DNA from: AP-15 sp963772295
GTDB taxonomy: Bacteria; Pseudomonadota; Alphaproteobacteria; ATCC43930; CGMCC-115725
Length of the DNA: 64,000 bases
Reading direction: 5' to 3'
Assembly (NCBI GenBank): GCA_963772295.1
Contig: CAVYWO010000011.1
Coordinates: 62,001 to 126,000 of the forward strand
How positions within the stretch are numbered: the stretch's first letter is position 1; each line of letters starts with the position of its first letter. Positions 49,868 through 59,445 of the stretch are shown piece after piece. Under the pieces are notes generated by a model. The model had not been told where the DNA came from, ran no database searches, and worked only from the letters and a program-made list of their open reading frames with translations. Made by a program: the position numbers and the translations under genes.

Positions 49868-50564
49868 CCGCAAGGCGATCGCGAGTCTCATCTCAAAGCC
49901 TCCGCACTTTACCGCGCGGATGAGCCGGCTCGGCGCAAAGCGGATGATAAAGGTAAAGTGCTTGCCCACTAGCCCCGGAGTAGGGCCAAGATCACTTGTT
50001 ATTATGCCGGTGGCGGTGATCGTCACGCCGGAGGTGTCATCGCCTCGTGCCGGGATGGATAATAACCAGATCGGATTCGGAAGGGACTTTAATTTAACAG
50101 GCCGCCATAATTCCGTCCGGATCGCGGCGTATAATTTTAAGTACATTTGGCAAATTGTGGGCGTCGTGTCGCGGAAGGGCCGGAATTTCCCGGCAATTCC
50201 CTGTTCCACCGATTTAATTCCCTGTTCAGAGCGTTTTAATTTCCTGTTTCGGCCGCGGGAATTTGCCGCGCAAGCGATTGAGCGGACTAGCATTTTTGTC
50301 GCGGAACGAAAAATCTTTCCTGTTATTTCCCTGTTACCATGGAATCTAGAGCGTTCTATCGGGTCGCGACGCGAGGATCGGGGCGGCGTGGTATTGCCGC
50401 TCGAAAAGCGGTGCCGGCGCTGCCGGGCGATGGCTCCACGCTGCCGTTGGGGTCGCCTTCAAGGAATTCGGCGACCGCCTTTTAGCGTGCACGGAATCCG
50501 CCAATGGCAAGCGTCTTTCTCCGGCGCATAGTTAACGCGCTCGGACTTCCCTTTTTTGGGCTCG
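49868..50564. other. 700-bp intergenic region with a short-repeat array
   Basis: Lies between the beta-helix gene and the convergent end of ychF. A long minus-strand frame here is low in protein character and runs antisense across the beta-helix gene; it is not accepted. The notable content is the TTCCCTGTT array at 50195-50335. The stretch is less GC-rich than its neighbours. Confidence 0.5.
50195..50335. repeat. Array of five (A/T)TTCCCTGTT repeats
   Basis: AATTCCCTGTT at 50195 and 50216, AATTTCCTGTT at 50238, TCTTTCCTGTT at 50314 and ATTTCCCTGTT at 50325. Spacings are 21, 22, 76 and 11 bases, near multiples of a helical turn. GGAATTT/GGGAATTT half-sites lie between them. No ORF is involved. 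Confidence 0.65.
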
Positions 50565-51665
50565 TCAAACGTTGAACCGGAAATACATGATGTCGCCGTT
50601 GCGCACCTGATAATCGGCGCCTTCGAGGCGCATCCGGCCGGCATCCTTGGCTCCTTGCTCGCCGCCATGCGCGACGAAATCGTCGTAGGCGATGGTCTCG
50701 GCGCGAATGAACCCCTTTTCGAAGTCGCTGTGCACGCGGCCGGCCGCCTGCGGCGCCTTGGTGCCGCGAGCGACGGTCCAGGCATGCGTCTCCCTGGGGC
50801 CGACGGTAAAGAAGGTGACAAGATCGAGCAGCGCGTAACCCGCGCGGATCACCCGGTCGAGCCCGGGTTCAGCGAGCCCGAGCGCCAGCAGGTATTCGCG
50901 CCGTTCGCCGGGATCGGCGAACTGCGCCACCTCGGCTTCGAACGCGGCCGAGATCGTCACCGCGCCGGCGCCGCGCGCCGCCGCATAATCGGTGACCCGG
51001 CGGGTCAGGGCATTGCCGCGGGCGGCGCTCGCTTCGTCGACATTGGCAAGGTAGAGAACCGGCTTGGCGGTGAGCAGTTGCAGCGGCGCGATGCGGTGGC
51101 GTGCGCCGCGGTCGTGCGTCACAGCGCGGGCCGGCGATCCCGCGCGCAGCGCCGCCAGCACCGGCTCGATCAGTGCCAAAAGGGCGCGCGCTTCGGGGGC
51201 GCCGCCGCGCGCCCGCTTCTCCGCCGCCGCGGCGCGCCGTTCCAGGCTTTCGAGATCGGCGAGCATCAGCTCGATCTCAACCGTCTCGGCGTCGCGGATC
51301 GGATCGATCGAGCCTTCGACATGGCTCACATCGTCGTCGGCGAAGCAGCGCAGCACATGGGCGATCGCATCGACCTCGCGGATATGCGCGAGGAACCGGT
51401 TGCCGAGCCCTTCGCCCTTGGCGGCACCGCGCACCAACCCGGCGATGTCGACGAATTCGAGCTGGGTCGGCACGATTCTCGCCGATTTCCCCAGGCGAGC
51501 GCAGACCGCGAGGCGCTCGTCCGGCACCGCGACGCGGCCGATATTGGGCTCGATCGTACAAAACGGATAGTTCGCCGCCGCTGCCGCCGCGGTCGCGGTC
51601 AGGGCATTGAACAGGGTCGACTTGCCGACATTCGGCAAACCGGCGATGCCGCAGCTGAAGCCCAC
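50565..51665 (-). CDS. ychF: Redox-regulated ATPase YchF (Obg-like)
   Basis: 366 residues. GIAGLPNVGKSTLFNALT is the G1 loop, VDIAGLVRGAAKGEGLGNRF covers G3, YLANVDEA the altered G4 (N.DE rather than NKXD, giving ATP preference), and the C-terminal TGS domain ends RNGDIMYFRFNV. YchF binds ribosomes and has been linked to stress responses. Its start is three bases after the pth stop. Confidence 0.96.
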   Translation of the reverse strand: MGFSCGIAGLPNVGKSTLFNALTATAAAAAANYPFCTIEPNIGRVAVPDERLAVCARLGKSARIVPTQLEFVDIAGLVRGAAKGEGLGNRFLAHIREVDAIAHVLRCFADDDVSHVEGSIDPIRDAETVEIELMLADLESLERRAAAAEKRARGGAPEARALLALIEPVLAALRAGSPARAVTHDRGARHRIAPLQLLTAKPVLYLANVDEASAARGNALTRRVTDYAAARGAGAVTISAAFEAEVAQFADPGERREYLLALGLAEPGLDRVIRAGYALLDLVTFFTVGPRETHAWTVARGTKAPQAAGRVHSDFEKGFIRAETIAYDDFVAHGGEQGAKDAGRMRLEGADYQVRNGDIMYFRFNV

Positions 51666-51668
51666 GCC

Positions 51669-52289
51669 TCAGTACCGCGCCGCGCCGTCGGCCAATTCGG
51701 GATCCGGCAAGAGGTCAGGTGGGCGGAAGCGGCGCGCCACCTCGCTCATGAAGGCATCGGGCATATCGGACAGGAGCAGCGCGATCGTCTCGGCCACGGC
51801 AGAGAGCAGCGGCTTGACCCAAAAACTCACTTCCTCGGCGGCAAAGTCGTGCAGCAGATAGGGTTGCACCAGCTCCCGGACACCCGGATGGCCGACCCCG
51901 ATCCGCACCCGCCAATAATCGGGCCCGATCTGCGCGTCGATCGAGCGCAAGCCGTTATGGCCGGCGTTGCCGCCGCCGCGCTTGACCCGCAGCTTGCCCG
52001 GTCGCAGATCAATCTCGTCGTGGATCACGGCGATTTCCGCCGGCGCAATCTTGAAAAACCGCGCCAACTCGGCAACCGAATCGCCGGAATCGTTCATAAA
52101 GGTCTGCGGCTTCAGCAACAGCCGGCGCTCGCCGCCGATCGGCGCATCGGCCAGCTCGCCCTTGAACCGGCTGCGAAAGCCCACGACCCGGTGCTGGCGG
52201 GCGACGGCATCGATCGCCATGAAGCCAAGGTTGTGACGATTGCCGGCATAGCGGGAACCCGGGTTGCCGAGGCCGACGAGGAGGCGCAT
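51669..52289 (-). CDS. pth: Peptidyl-tRNA hydrolase
   Basis: 206 residues. LVGLGNPGSRYAGNRHNLGF has the catalytic His, KPQTFMNDSGDSV the substrate Asn, and IHDEIDLRPGKLRVKRGGGN with AGHNGLRSI the conserved base. It frees tRNA from peptidyl-tRNA released by stalled ribosomes. Standard length with a short C-terminal tail. Middle gene of rplY-pth-ychF. Confidence 0.96.
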   Translation of the reverse strand: MRLLVGLGNPGSRYAGNRHNLGFMAIDAVARQHRVVGFRSRFKGELADAPIGGERRLLLKPQTFMNDSGDSVAELARFFKIAPAEIAVIHDEIDLRPGKLRVKRGGGNAGHNGLRSIDAQIGPDYWRVRIGVGHPGVRELVQPYLLHDFAAEEVSFWVKPLLSAVAETIALLLSDMPDAFMSEVARRFRPPDLLPDPELADGAARY

Positions 52290-52327
52290 CGCTTTTCGAT
52301 CGCGACCCTCGAGGCGCCCAATCGGGT

Positions 52328-52957
52328 TCAGCCTGCTGCCGCAGGCTGGGTCGCCGCCGGCGCCACCACGGTCGCCGCTTCTTCGCGCAGCGCCGAGGAT
52401 GCGGCGATGCTGGCAATCGTGAAGTCGCGGTCGGTGATCCGCGGGCGACAGCCTTCCGGCACGGCGACGGCGCTAATGTGCACGCTGTCGCCGATGTCGA
52501 GCCCGCTGAGATCGACCGAGAGCCGGTCCGGGATCGTGGCAACCGGACAATCGAGCTCGATCTCATGGCGAACGATGTTGAGGATGCCGCCGCGGCGCAG
52601 CCCGATCGACATCTCATGATTGACGAAGGCGACCGGCACTTCGACGGTGACGCGGGCCGTCGCTCCGATCCGCATGAAATCGACGTGCAGCGGCACCGCG
52701 GTCACCGGATGGTATTGCACCTCGCGGGGCAAGGTCCGGTGCCGCTTGCCCTCGATCTCAAGATCGACGAGCGTCGCAAAAAAGGCTCGCCTGGCGAGCA
52801 GCCGCGACAATTCGCCCGGATCGAGGCTGATCGGCGCGGACATCTCGCCGCCGCCGTAGACGATCGCCGGCACGCGGCCTCGGCGCCGCAGCGCCCTGGC
52901 GGCGCCCTTTCCGGCATGTCCGCGAGGCTCGGCGCCAAGGGTGGCGATTTCGGGCAT
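52328..52957 (-). CDS. rplY: 50S ribosomal protein L25/general stress protein Ctc
   Basis: 209 residues, the long CTC form: an L25 domain (residues 1-95, GKGAARALRRRGRVPAIVYG, PREVQYHPVTAVPLHVDFMR) plus a beta-rich C-terminal domain and an Ala-rich tail. It binds 5S rRNA. The start at 52957 is supported by GAGGAGC eight bases upstream and by the MPEIATLGAEPR N-terminus typical of the family. Lies 100 bases downstream of prs and 38 bases before pth. Confidence 0.94.
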   Translation of the reverse strand: MPEIATLGAEPRGHAGKGAARALRRRGRVPAIVYGGGEMSAPISLDPGELSRLLARRAFFATLVDLEIEGKRHRTLPREVQYHPVTAVPLHVDFMRIGATARVTVEVPVAFVNHEMSIGLRRGGILNIVRHEIELDCPVATIPDRLSVDLSGLDIGDSVHISAVAVPEGCRPRITDRDFTIASIAASSALREEAATVVAPAATQPAAAG

Positions 52958-53057
52958 CGACGAGGGCTCCTCGATAAAATTGCGGCGCAAGCCGACAAGA
53001 GATGGGCACGGAACGGCCAAGCGCCACCCGGTCGCGACGATCCGGCCGCGGCAGCGT

Positions 53058-53990
53058 TCAATCGAAGAGGCTCGATACCGAACGCTCCTCGCTGATCCGC
53101 CGAATCGCCTCGGCCATCAGCGGCGCGATCGTCACCTGGCGAATATTATGCGCGGCGCAAACCGCCTCGGTGGCGACGATGCTGTCGGTCACGACCAGCA
53201 TCTGGATCGGGGATGCCGCGACCCGCGCGACGGAGCCGCCCGAAAGCACGCCGTGCGTAACATAGGCAGAGACCGCTGGGCTGCCGCGGTCGATCAACGC
53301 CTCCGCCGCATTGCACAAGGTGCCGGCGCTGTCGACAATGTCGTCAACCAGGATGCATCGCCGCCCGGCGACGTCGCCGATAATGTTCATCACCTCGGAG
53401 ACACCGGCTCGCTCGCGCCGCTTGTCGATGATGGCAAGGTCGGCGTCGAGCCGCTGGGCAATCTGACGGGCGCGCACGACGCCGCCGACATCCGGCGAGA
53501 CGACGACCAGATCCTGCCGCGCGTGGTGTTCCTGGATGTCTTTGACCAGCACCGGCGCGGCAAAGAGGTTGTCGGTCGGAATATCGAAGAAGCCCTGAAT
53601 CTGCGCGGCGTGCAGGTCGAGGGTCAGCACCCGGTCGGCGCCGGCGGCGGTGATCATGTTGGCGACGAGCTTCGCGGAAATCGGCGTGCGTGGGCCGGAT
53701 TTCCGGTCTTGCCGGGCATAGCCGTAGTACGGGATGACCGCGGTCACCCGCCGCGCCGAGCCGCGTTTTAGCGCATCGAAGCAAACGAGCAGCTCCATCA
53801 GATGATCGTTCGCCGGATACGAGGTCGACTGAACCACAAAGACATCCTCGCCGCGCACGTTTTCCAGGATCTCGACAAACACCTCCATATCGGGAAAGCG
53901 GCGGACGCTCGCCTTGGTCAGCGGCAGGTCGAGGTAGGCCGCGATCGCCTCAGCGAGCGGCCGGTTGCTGTTGCAGGCGAGAATTTTCAT
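53058..53990 (-). CDS. prs: Ribose-phosphate pyrophosphokinase
   Basis: 310 residues from ATG 53990. MKILACNSNRPLAEAIAAYL, FPDMEVFVEILENVRGEDVF, IPYYGYARQDRKSGPRTPIS, LTLDLHAAQIQGFFDIPTDN and the PRPP-binding loop CILVDDIVDSAGT are all complete. It makes PRPP from ribose-5-phosphate and ATP for nucleotide, His and Trp synthesis. The in-frame extension beyond 53990 is not conserved. Confidence 0.96.
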   Translation of the reverse strand: MKILACNSNRPLAEAIAAYLDLPLTKASVRRFPDMEVFVEILENVRGEDVFVVQSTSYPANDHLMELLVCFDALKRGSARRVTAVIPYYGYARQDRKSGPRTPISAKLVANMITAAGADRVLTLDLHAAQIQGFFDIPTDNLFAAPVLVKDIQEHHARQDLVVVSPDVGGVVRARQIAQRLDADLAIIDKRRERAGVSEVMNIIGDVAGRRCILVDDIVDSAGTLCNAAEALIDRGSPAVSAYVTHGVLSGGSVARVAASPIQMLVVTDSIVATEAVCAAHNIRQVTIAPLMAEAIRRISEERSVSSLFD

Positions 53991-54090
53991 GTCGTGGCCA
54001 ACGCGCTGCCGACGGGCCCGGCCCCGCGACTTCAGAGGTAAGCGATAGTGTAACAATCGGCAACTGGCCTGGCAATCAGGGCTTCCCCCG

Positions 54091-54990
54091 TCAAGATCTG
54101 CGGCTCTGCGGCGGCGCGCCGCGGGCGACCAGCGCCATGATGCCGTCCTGCGCGAGGACGGCGACGGTATAGGCGACGTCGCCCCAGGCGCCGTCCAAGA
54201 GCCCGGTCGGAACGTCGTTCTCCTGTGCGACGGTGCCGATCTCGTCGCCGTTCTTGCGCCGCACGTGCCAGACGATCTTGACGTGCTGCCGGCCCGCCTT
54301 GGGCGGGTCGAGGGCGACATCGGCGGCGAGGACGAGATCGGCGCTGGCCTGCGGATCGGTCACGATCGCGACGTCCTGCCGCTCGAGGAGGAGGGTGATC
54401 GCCGACTCCAGCGCCTTGGCGCCATCGCCCGGCGCGCCAGCGACGCCGCCGATCAACAGCCGGGTTTGGCCGCCGACCGCCGCCTCGGCCGGCGCCTTGT
54501 CCTGGATCAGCCCGGCGAGCTGATCGGCGCCGGCCGCGGCGAGCCGGCGGATGGCGTCGTCGTTGCCGGCTTCCCATTCGCCTTCCTTGGTCACGACCCG
54601 CGCGGCGCCCGCGCCGAGCCGCTTTCCGGACCGGTCGCGCAGTTCCCAGAGCACGACGAGTGCGGCCTTGCCCCGCGCCGGCGGCATCGCCTGGATCCGG
54701 CCCGCAAGCGTATAGCTGTCGAGGCCGGCGGTCCCGGTGCTCGCGGCAATTTCGCGTTCTCGCAACGCCTTGGCCATCGCCGGGCCGAGCTTCACGGCGG
54801 CCGCCCGCGGCCCGCCCGTGAGCGGGGCGATCGACACGATCGCCATGTCGGGCAGGGTCAGAATTGACGACCCGGGCGGCGGCACGTCATGGGCAAAGGG
54901 GTGCGGCAATGGCTGGCAGGCGGCGGCCAAAAACGGGAGGATCGTTGCTGCGGCGGCGCGGCGACCGGCGCGCCGGAAGGCGGTGCTCAT
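54091..54990 (-). CDS. Predicted lipoprotein of unknown function
   Basis: 299 residues. A signal peptide with lipobox LAAAC (Cys at about 25) follows a basic start (MSTAFRRAGRRAAA). The mature part alternates VSIAPLTGGPRAAAVKLGPA, LAGRIQAMPPARGKAALVVL with a W.(L/V)RD.SG..(L/V)G segment (LWELRDRSGKRLGAG) and ends with DGAWGDVAYTVAVLAQDGIM. The family pattern recurs in alphaproteobacterial lipoproteins. No function known. It lies 100 bases before prs on the same strand. Confidence 0.75.
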   Translation of the reverse strand: MSTAFRRAGRRAAAATILPFLAAACQPLPHPFAHDVPPPGSSILTLPDMAIVSIAPLTGGPRAAAVKLGPAMAKALREREIAASTGTAGLDSYTLAGRIQAMPPARGKAALVVLWELRDRSGKRLGAGAARVVTKEGEWEAGNDDAIRRLAAAGADQLAGLIQDKAPAEAAVGGQTRLLIGGVAGAPGDGAKALESAITLLLERQDVAIVTDPQASADLVLAADVALDPPKAGRQHVKIVWHVRRKNGDEIGTVAQENDVPTGLLDGAWGDVAYTVAVLAQDGIMALVARGAPPQSRRS

Positions 54991-55064
54991 TGGATCGGAC
55001 CGGTCTCAAACCGCCGCCGTGACCGCGACCGCGAACGGCGCGACCGGCGCGGGCTTGTCTATAT

Positions 55065-55832
55065 CTATTCTTCGAGGATGATGGCGGAGAGGAGAAGACC
55101 GAAGGCGGGTTCGCCGCGGAGGCAGGCGCGGCGATAGCTGAAGAATTCTTCCGGTTCGGCCACCGTGTCACGCGCCGCCTGCTCGATCGCTCCGGTCCCG
55201 CAGCGCGCCAAACGATGCGCGAGATAGCCGGAGAGGTCGAACAGCGACCGGCCCGGGCGCCGGGCTGGGGCAAAATACGCTGCGGCGGTGGCATCCTCGG
55301 CGACGATCGGCGGCGGAAACTCGGGCCCGACCTCGTACGAATCGCGCCCAATGCAGGGACCGATCCCGGCGCAAACCCGCCCGCCCTCGGCACCGAGCGC
55401 TTCCATCGCGGCGATCGTCGCTTCCGCGATCCCGGCCAGTGCGCCGCGCCAGCCGCCGTGCGCCGCCCCGATGACCCGGGCCACCGGGTCATAGAGCAGG
55501 ATCGGTGCGCAATCGGCGGCCAGCACCCCAAGTGCCAAGCCCGGGACGCGCGTGGCCAAGCCGTCGGCGCGCGGCGCATCGTGTCGATCCCACGGGCGGT
55601 CGACATTGACCACCCGAGCACTGTGGATTTGCCGGCAGGTCAAGAGCCGCCCGACGCCGAGGCCAAGCCGGCCCATGGCGATGGCGCGGTTGCAGGCGAC
55701 GCGCTCGACGACGTCGCCGGAGGCGAACCCGCAATTCAACGATTGGAACAAGCCCTCGCTGACCCCGCCGCGGCGGGTGAAATAGGCGTGACGAAGACCC
55801 GGCTCGGCGGCGAGCGCGGCGAGCGCGATCAT
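55065..55832 (-). CDS. pgeF: YfiH/PgeF family peptidoglycan-editing or purine nucleoside enzyme
   Basis: 255 residues. FTRRGGVSEGLFQSLNCGFA, TCRQIHSARVV, VLAADCAPILLYDPVARVIG and AAHGGWRGALAGI contain the His/Cys residues of the YfiH (DUF152) site. Reported activities include polyphenol oxidation, purine nucleoside phosphorylation and muropeptide editing. Its ATG overlaps the midA stop as ATGA; last gene of lgt-midA-pgeF. Confidence 0.92.
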   Translation of the reverse strand: MIALAALAAEPGLRHAYFTRRGGVSEGLFQSLNCGFASGDVVERVACNRAIAMGRLGLGVGRLLTCRQIHSARVVNVDRPWDRHDAPRADGLATRVPGLALGVLAADCAPILLYDPVARVIGAAHGGWRGALAGIAEATIAAMEALGAEGGRVCAGIGPCIGRDSYEVGPEFPPPIVAEDATAAAYFAPARRPGRSLFDLSGYLAHRLARCGTGAIEQAARDTVAEPEEFFSYRRACLRGEPAFGLLLSAIILEE

Positions 55833-56932
55833 CGCTCGAGCACGGCGCCGCCGAACCCGGCAGGTGCGGCGAGACCGGGCGCTGTCAGCGCCATCGCCTT
55901 CCATCTCTCACCCATCGCCGCGGGATCGACGAGGCGCGCGAGGCCGCGCTGGATGGCGTCGCGCTGCGCCGCCGAGGCCCGCGCACACAGCAGTTCACAG
56001 CGCGCGGCAGCGCCCAGCGCCGCGAGGAACCGGCCTTGCGCCACCGGCCCGTGGACTTCGGCCCCGGCGGCACGGGCCGCCGCGGCGACGGCGGCAAAAT
56101 CGACATCGGCGCTCAAATCGGCGGTTCCCGGCCGCGACAGCACCGACGCCGGGCGATGCCGGCGCACGGCGCGCAGCGTCGATCCCGGCGCCTCCCCGCA
56201 ATAGCCGTAGTCGATCAACACCGCGGCCCCCGGCGCGCGCGTGAAGCGCCGGCCGAGGAACGCCGCGAGGGCGAGAGCGGCCGGGCAGAACTCGACGATC
56301 GCGCCCGGTGGCGAGCGCCGCAGCCGCTCGGGAACAAAAAGCGCCGCCGCGGCACTCGGCGGGCCCTCGGCGAATGCGAGCCGCCCGGCGCGGTCGAGCG
56401 CCACCAGCCGCTCGGCCCAGCCGCTCTCGGTGCGCACCAACTGCCGAATTGGCAGCGCGTCGAGAAATTCGTTGGCGACGACGAGCATCGGGCCATCCGG
56501 CAATTGGTCGACGCGCTCGAACCAAATGGGCTCGGCCCGAGCGAGGCGCCGCTCCTGCTCGGCCCGCAGGAGAGGGCTCGCCTCGACCAAACAAAGGCGC
56601 AGCGCGCGGCGAAACTCCGGGACGACGGCAGCGGCCCGCAGCAAATCCTCCGCGAGCACGCCGCGCCCCGGCCCCAGTTCCGCGAGCACGACCGGATCGG
56701 GCCGCCCGATCTCTTCCCAGGCCAGCGCGCACCATAGCCCGACAAGTTCGCCGAAGATCTGGCTGATCTCGGGGGCAGTGATGAAGTCGCCGGCGGCGCC
56801 GATCGGCCGACGCCGCACGTAATAGCCCGAGGCCGGATCGTGAAGCGCCATCGCCATGAAGGCGGTAACCGGCAATGGCCCGGCCGCCGCGATCCGACGG
56901 GTAATCCGGCCGATGACGTCATCGATCGTCAT
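55829..56932 (-). CDS. MidA/NDUFAF7-family SAM-dependent methyltransferase
   Basis: 367 residues. YYVRRRPIGAAGDFITAPEI with SQIFGELVGLWCA is the DUF185 signature, and LAELGPGRGVLAEDLLRAAA the SAM-binding motif. VANEFLDALPIRQLVRT and IDYGYCGEA complete the pattern. Mitochondrial relatives methylate an Arg of complex I subunit NDUFS2; a similar role in bacteria is inferred. Coupled to lgt by an ATGA overlap at 56929-56932. Confidence 0.9.
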   Translation of the reverse strand: MTIDDVIGRITRRIAAAGPLPVTAFMAMALHDPASGYYVRRRPIGAAGDFITAPEISQIFGELVGLWCALAWEEIGRPDPVVLAELGPGRGVLAEDLLRAAAVVPEFRRALRLCLVEASPLLRAEQERRLARAEPIWFERVDQLPDGPMLVVANEFLDALPIRQLVRTESGWAERLVALDRAGRLAFAEGPPSAAAALFVPERLRRSPPGAIVEFCPAALALAAFLGRRFTRAPGAAVLIDYGYCGEAPGSTLRAVRRHRPASVLSRPGTADLSADVDFAAVAAAARAAGAEVHGPVAQGRFLAALGAAARCELLCARASAAQRDAIQRGLARLVDPAAMGERWKAMALTAPGLAAPAGFGGAVLER

Positions 56933-57738
56933 CGGCGGCCCGCCGCCGGGATCGTTTGCGCCCACCAGATCACCGCGATGCCGGCAACGAGCACGGGGAT
57001 CGACAGCAGCTGACCCATCGTCGCGCCGAACGTCAGATAGCCCAATTGCGGGTCCGGCTGGCGAAACATCTCGCCGAAGATGCGGGCCGCGGCGTAGCCG
57101 ACGAGAAAGATCCCGGTGACCGTGCCGGGGCGGCGCCGGGCGCCGCGCCGCTCGGCGATGAGCAGCAGCAGAAACAACAGGATCCCCTCGCAGAACGCTT
57201 CATAGAGCTGGCTCGGGTGGCGCGGCACCGGCCCGCCGTTCGGAAAGATCATGGCCCAGGGGACGTTGCTCGGCCGTCCGAACAGCTCGCCATTGATGAA
57301 ATTGGCGATCCGGCCAAGGAACAGGCCGATCGGGATCGCCTCGGTGATGATGTCGGAGAAGGCGAACAGCGGGATCTTGCGGATCGCGGTGAACAGCAGG
57401 AGCGCGAGGGTGACCCCGATCGCCCCGCCGTGGAACGACATGCCGCCCTGCCACACGAACAGCACCTGCCGCGGATGGATGAGGTAATAGTGCGGGTTGT
57501 AAAACAGCACATAACCGATGCGTCCGCCGAGGACGACGCCCAAGGTCGCCCAGACGAGAAAGTCGTCGACATCTCGGCTGTTGACCAGATAAGGCTGGCG
57601 CCGGGCGAGGCCGAGGCAATAGCGCCAGCCGATGACGAGGCCGGCGATATAGGCGAGCGCGTACCAGCGGATGGCAAACGGACCGAAGGAGATGGCGACC
57701 GGATCGATCGCCGGAAACGGGATTATCATGAGCGGCAT
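56929..57738 (-). CDS. lgt: Prolipoprotein diacylglyceryl transferase
   Basis: 269 residues, seven membrane helices. Y(L)IHPRQVLFVWQGGMSFHGG-type motif, with HGGAIGV, then RIANFINGELFGRPSNVPWA, the Lgt signature containing the essential Arg, and HPSQLYEAFCEG. It adds diacylglycerol to the lipobox Cys, the first step of lipoprotein maturation. Heads the lgt-midA-pgeF operon. Confidence 0.96.
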   Translation of the reverse strand: MPLMIIPFPAIDPVAISFGPFAIRWYALAYIAGLVIGWRYCLGLARRQPYLVNSRDVDDFLVWATLGVVLGGRIGYVLFYNPHYYLIHPRQVLFVWQGGMSFHGGAIGVTLALLLFTAIRKIPLFAFSDIITEAIPIGLFLGRIANFINGELFGRPSNVPWAMIFPNGGPVPRHPSQLYEAFCEGILLFLLLLIAERRGARRRPGTVTGIFLVGYAAARIFGEMFRQPDPQLGYLTFGATMGQLLSIPVLVAGIAVIWWAQTIPAAGRR

Positions 57739-57894
57739 TGGCGGCCCTCACTCCGCACGCGGCGCCGCGCGGGCGGTGCGCCGCTCGCCCTCGGGCTTAT
57801 AAGCGGCGTCGCGCTCGACGCCAAGAACCCCACCGATGCCCCGGTGCCCACGGCCCGTCCAGGGATGGCTGCCTATTCCGCGGTCAAACAGGCG

Positions 57895-58673
57895 CTAAAT
57901 CCCGGCATACCAGGCATAGCCGAGATCCTCCCAATAACCTCCCTTGCCGCCACGGATCGAGGCGAAGCTCTCGACCGCCTCGATCCGCGCGATGTATTTC
58001 GCCATTTTGTAGCCGAGTTGGCGCTCGACGCGCAGCCGCAGCGGCGCCCCATGGCGGACGTCGAGCACCTTGTCGTTCATATCATAGGCGAGGATGGTCT
58101 GCGGGTGCAGCGCCTCCTCGAGGTCGATGCTTTCGTAGTATTTGCTGTCCGGATTGCCGAGATCCATCGGGTCGGCGCAATAGAACATCAGATAGCGCGC
58201 CTGCGGCCGCAGCCCGACCTGCCGCAGCAGGTCGGCCAGCACGGCACCTTTCCACTTTCCGATGCAACTCCAGCCCTCGACGCAATCGTGCCGGGTGATC
58301 TGAGTGCGCGACCGCAACGCCCGCAGCGCGTCGAGCGAGAACTTGGCCGGACGCGCGACGAGGCCGCCCACCTCGAGCGTCCAACCGGCGAAACCCTTGC
58401 CGGCGAATTCCTGATAGTCGTCGTCGTCCGGGTTGACCGTACCGTTACCCTTGAAATCGGGCGACAGGTCGGGCTCGGTATATTCGCGTGCCAGCGCTGC
58501 ATCCCCCGTTACCAGGCGCTGGACCCGCGCCGTCAACCCCTCGGCGCGGGCGAGAACATTCTTGACCTGCTCGCTTTGCGCAAGCCGGTCGCAGCCGCCG
58601 AGCAACAGCGCGCCGGCGGCGCCGGCAGCCCCCCGATCAGCTTGCGGCGGTCCAAGCCGGGCCCGCTACCCAT
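57895..58673 (-). CDS. Tat-exported molybdopterin oxidoreductase (YedY/sulfite-oxidase fold), frameshifted in the signal peptide
   Basis: From ATG 58673 the product starts MGSGPGLDRRKLIGG, a twin-arginine signal. At a six-base C run (58629-58634) one base is missing; restoring it continues AAGAAGALLLGGCDRLAQSE. The mature part has KGFAGWTLEVGGLV, TRHDCVEGWSCIGKWKG with the molybdenum-ligating Cys, YCADPMDLGNPDSKYYESID, and GAPLRLRVERQLGYKMAKYI. It is a single-cofactor periplasmic reductase or oxidase whose substrate cannot be told. The start overlaps the cytochrome b stop by eight bases. Confidence 0.85.
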
Positions 58674-59445
58674 CCGAGCGGTCGGTCTCGATCGCATAGC
58701 GCCCCGTCACCATCGACCGGATGTTGTTCCAAACGCCCGAGATCAACACCATGAAGATGTGCACCAGCGCGAAGCCGACAACGGCAAAGGCGGCGATGAA
58801 GTGGATGGTCCGCGCCGACTGCCGGCCCCCGAACAGGCTCGGCAGTTCCGCAAACCCGGCGTCGAGACGGGGCGACATGGCGAGGCCGGCCAGCGCCAGC
58901 ACCGGCAGGAGGACAAAGATCACGGTGAGATACGAGAGCTTCTGGAGCACGTTGTAGTGCCTCGCCTGCTCCCCGGACGGGAAGCGCAGGCGCAGATGAT
59001 CCCAGACCGTGCGGCCGATCCGGCCGAGCTCGTGGCGGGTCGGCACCATATCCCGCCACACATGGCCGTTCAGCAGACCATAGAACAGGTAGACGAGCCC
59101 GTTGACGACGAGGACCCAGGCGAAAAAGAAGTGCCAGAGCCGCCCGTCGGCCAGCGATTGCCAGGACGGCAGCGTCGCCCAGGCCGGAAAGGCGCGCTCC
59201 GCACCACCCCCGGCGCCATCCGACGACCAGCCGAGCATCCCCGTCGTGTCCAGCGCTCGCCCGGCCAAGGTGGTAACGCCCCTCGGCAAGCCGTCCTTCC
59301 CCTTTTGCCCGGTGATCGCGAAGAACGGATGGCCGAAATCGGAGGTTTCACCCCAGTAGAGCGCCGGATGGGCGTTGAAGATCTGCAGCCCGCTCGTCAG
59401 CAGAACCAACAGGCACACGACGTTGATCCAATGCGTCGCCCGCAC
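58666..59445 (-). CDS. Cytochrome b561-type membrane subunit for the molybdoenzyme
   Basis: 259 residues, four main membrane helices: THWINVVCLLVLLTSGLQIF, LWHFFFAWVLVVNGLVYLFY, VIFVLLPVLALAGLAMSP and TIHFIAAFAVVGFALVHIFM with heme-ligating His. It belongs to the Ni/Fe-hydrogenase/formate-dehydrogenase cytochrome b type and should link the periplasmic molybdoenzyme to the quinone pool. No ATG exists upstream in frame. GTG 59445 is assigned, but the open frame continues upstream through LIHRHSVLV, so a CTG start about 11 codons earlier is possible. Confidence 0.87.
   Translation of the reverse strand: MRATHWINVVCLLVLLTSGLQIFNAHPALYWGETSDFGHPFFAITGQKGKDGLPRGVTTLAGRALDTTGMLGWSSDGAGGGAERAFPAWATLPSWQSLADGRLWHFFFAWVLVVNGLVYLFYGLLNGHVWRDMVPTRHELGRIGRTVWDHLRLRFPSGEQARHYNVLQKLSYLTVIFVLLPVLALAGLAMSPRLDAGFAELPSLFGGRQSARTIHFIAAFAVVGFALVHIFMVLISGVWNNIRSMVTGRYAIETDRSDG

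Noticed and set aside
49538..50293. A 251-codon minus-strand frame spanning the beta-helix gene end and the repeat array
   Set aside because: It is antisense to the beta-helix coils for half its length and runs through the repeat array; no motif or ribosome binding site supports it.
50195..50335. A CRISPR array
   Set aside because: Repeats are only 11 bases, spacings vary from 11 to 76 bases, and no cas gene lies nearby.
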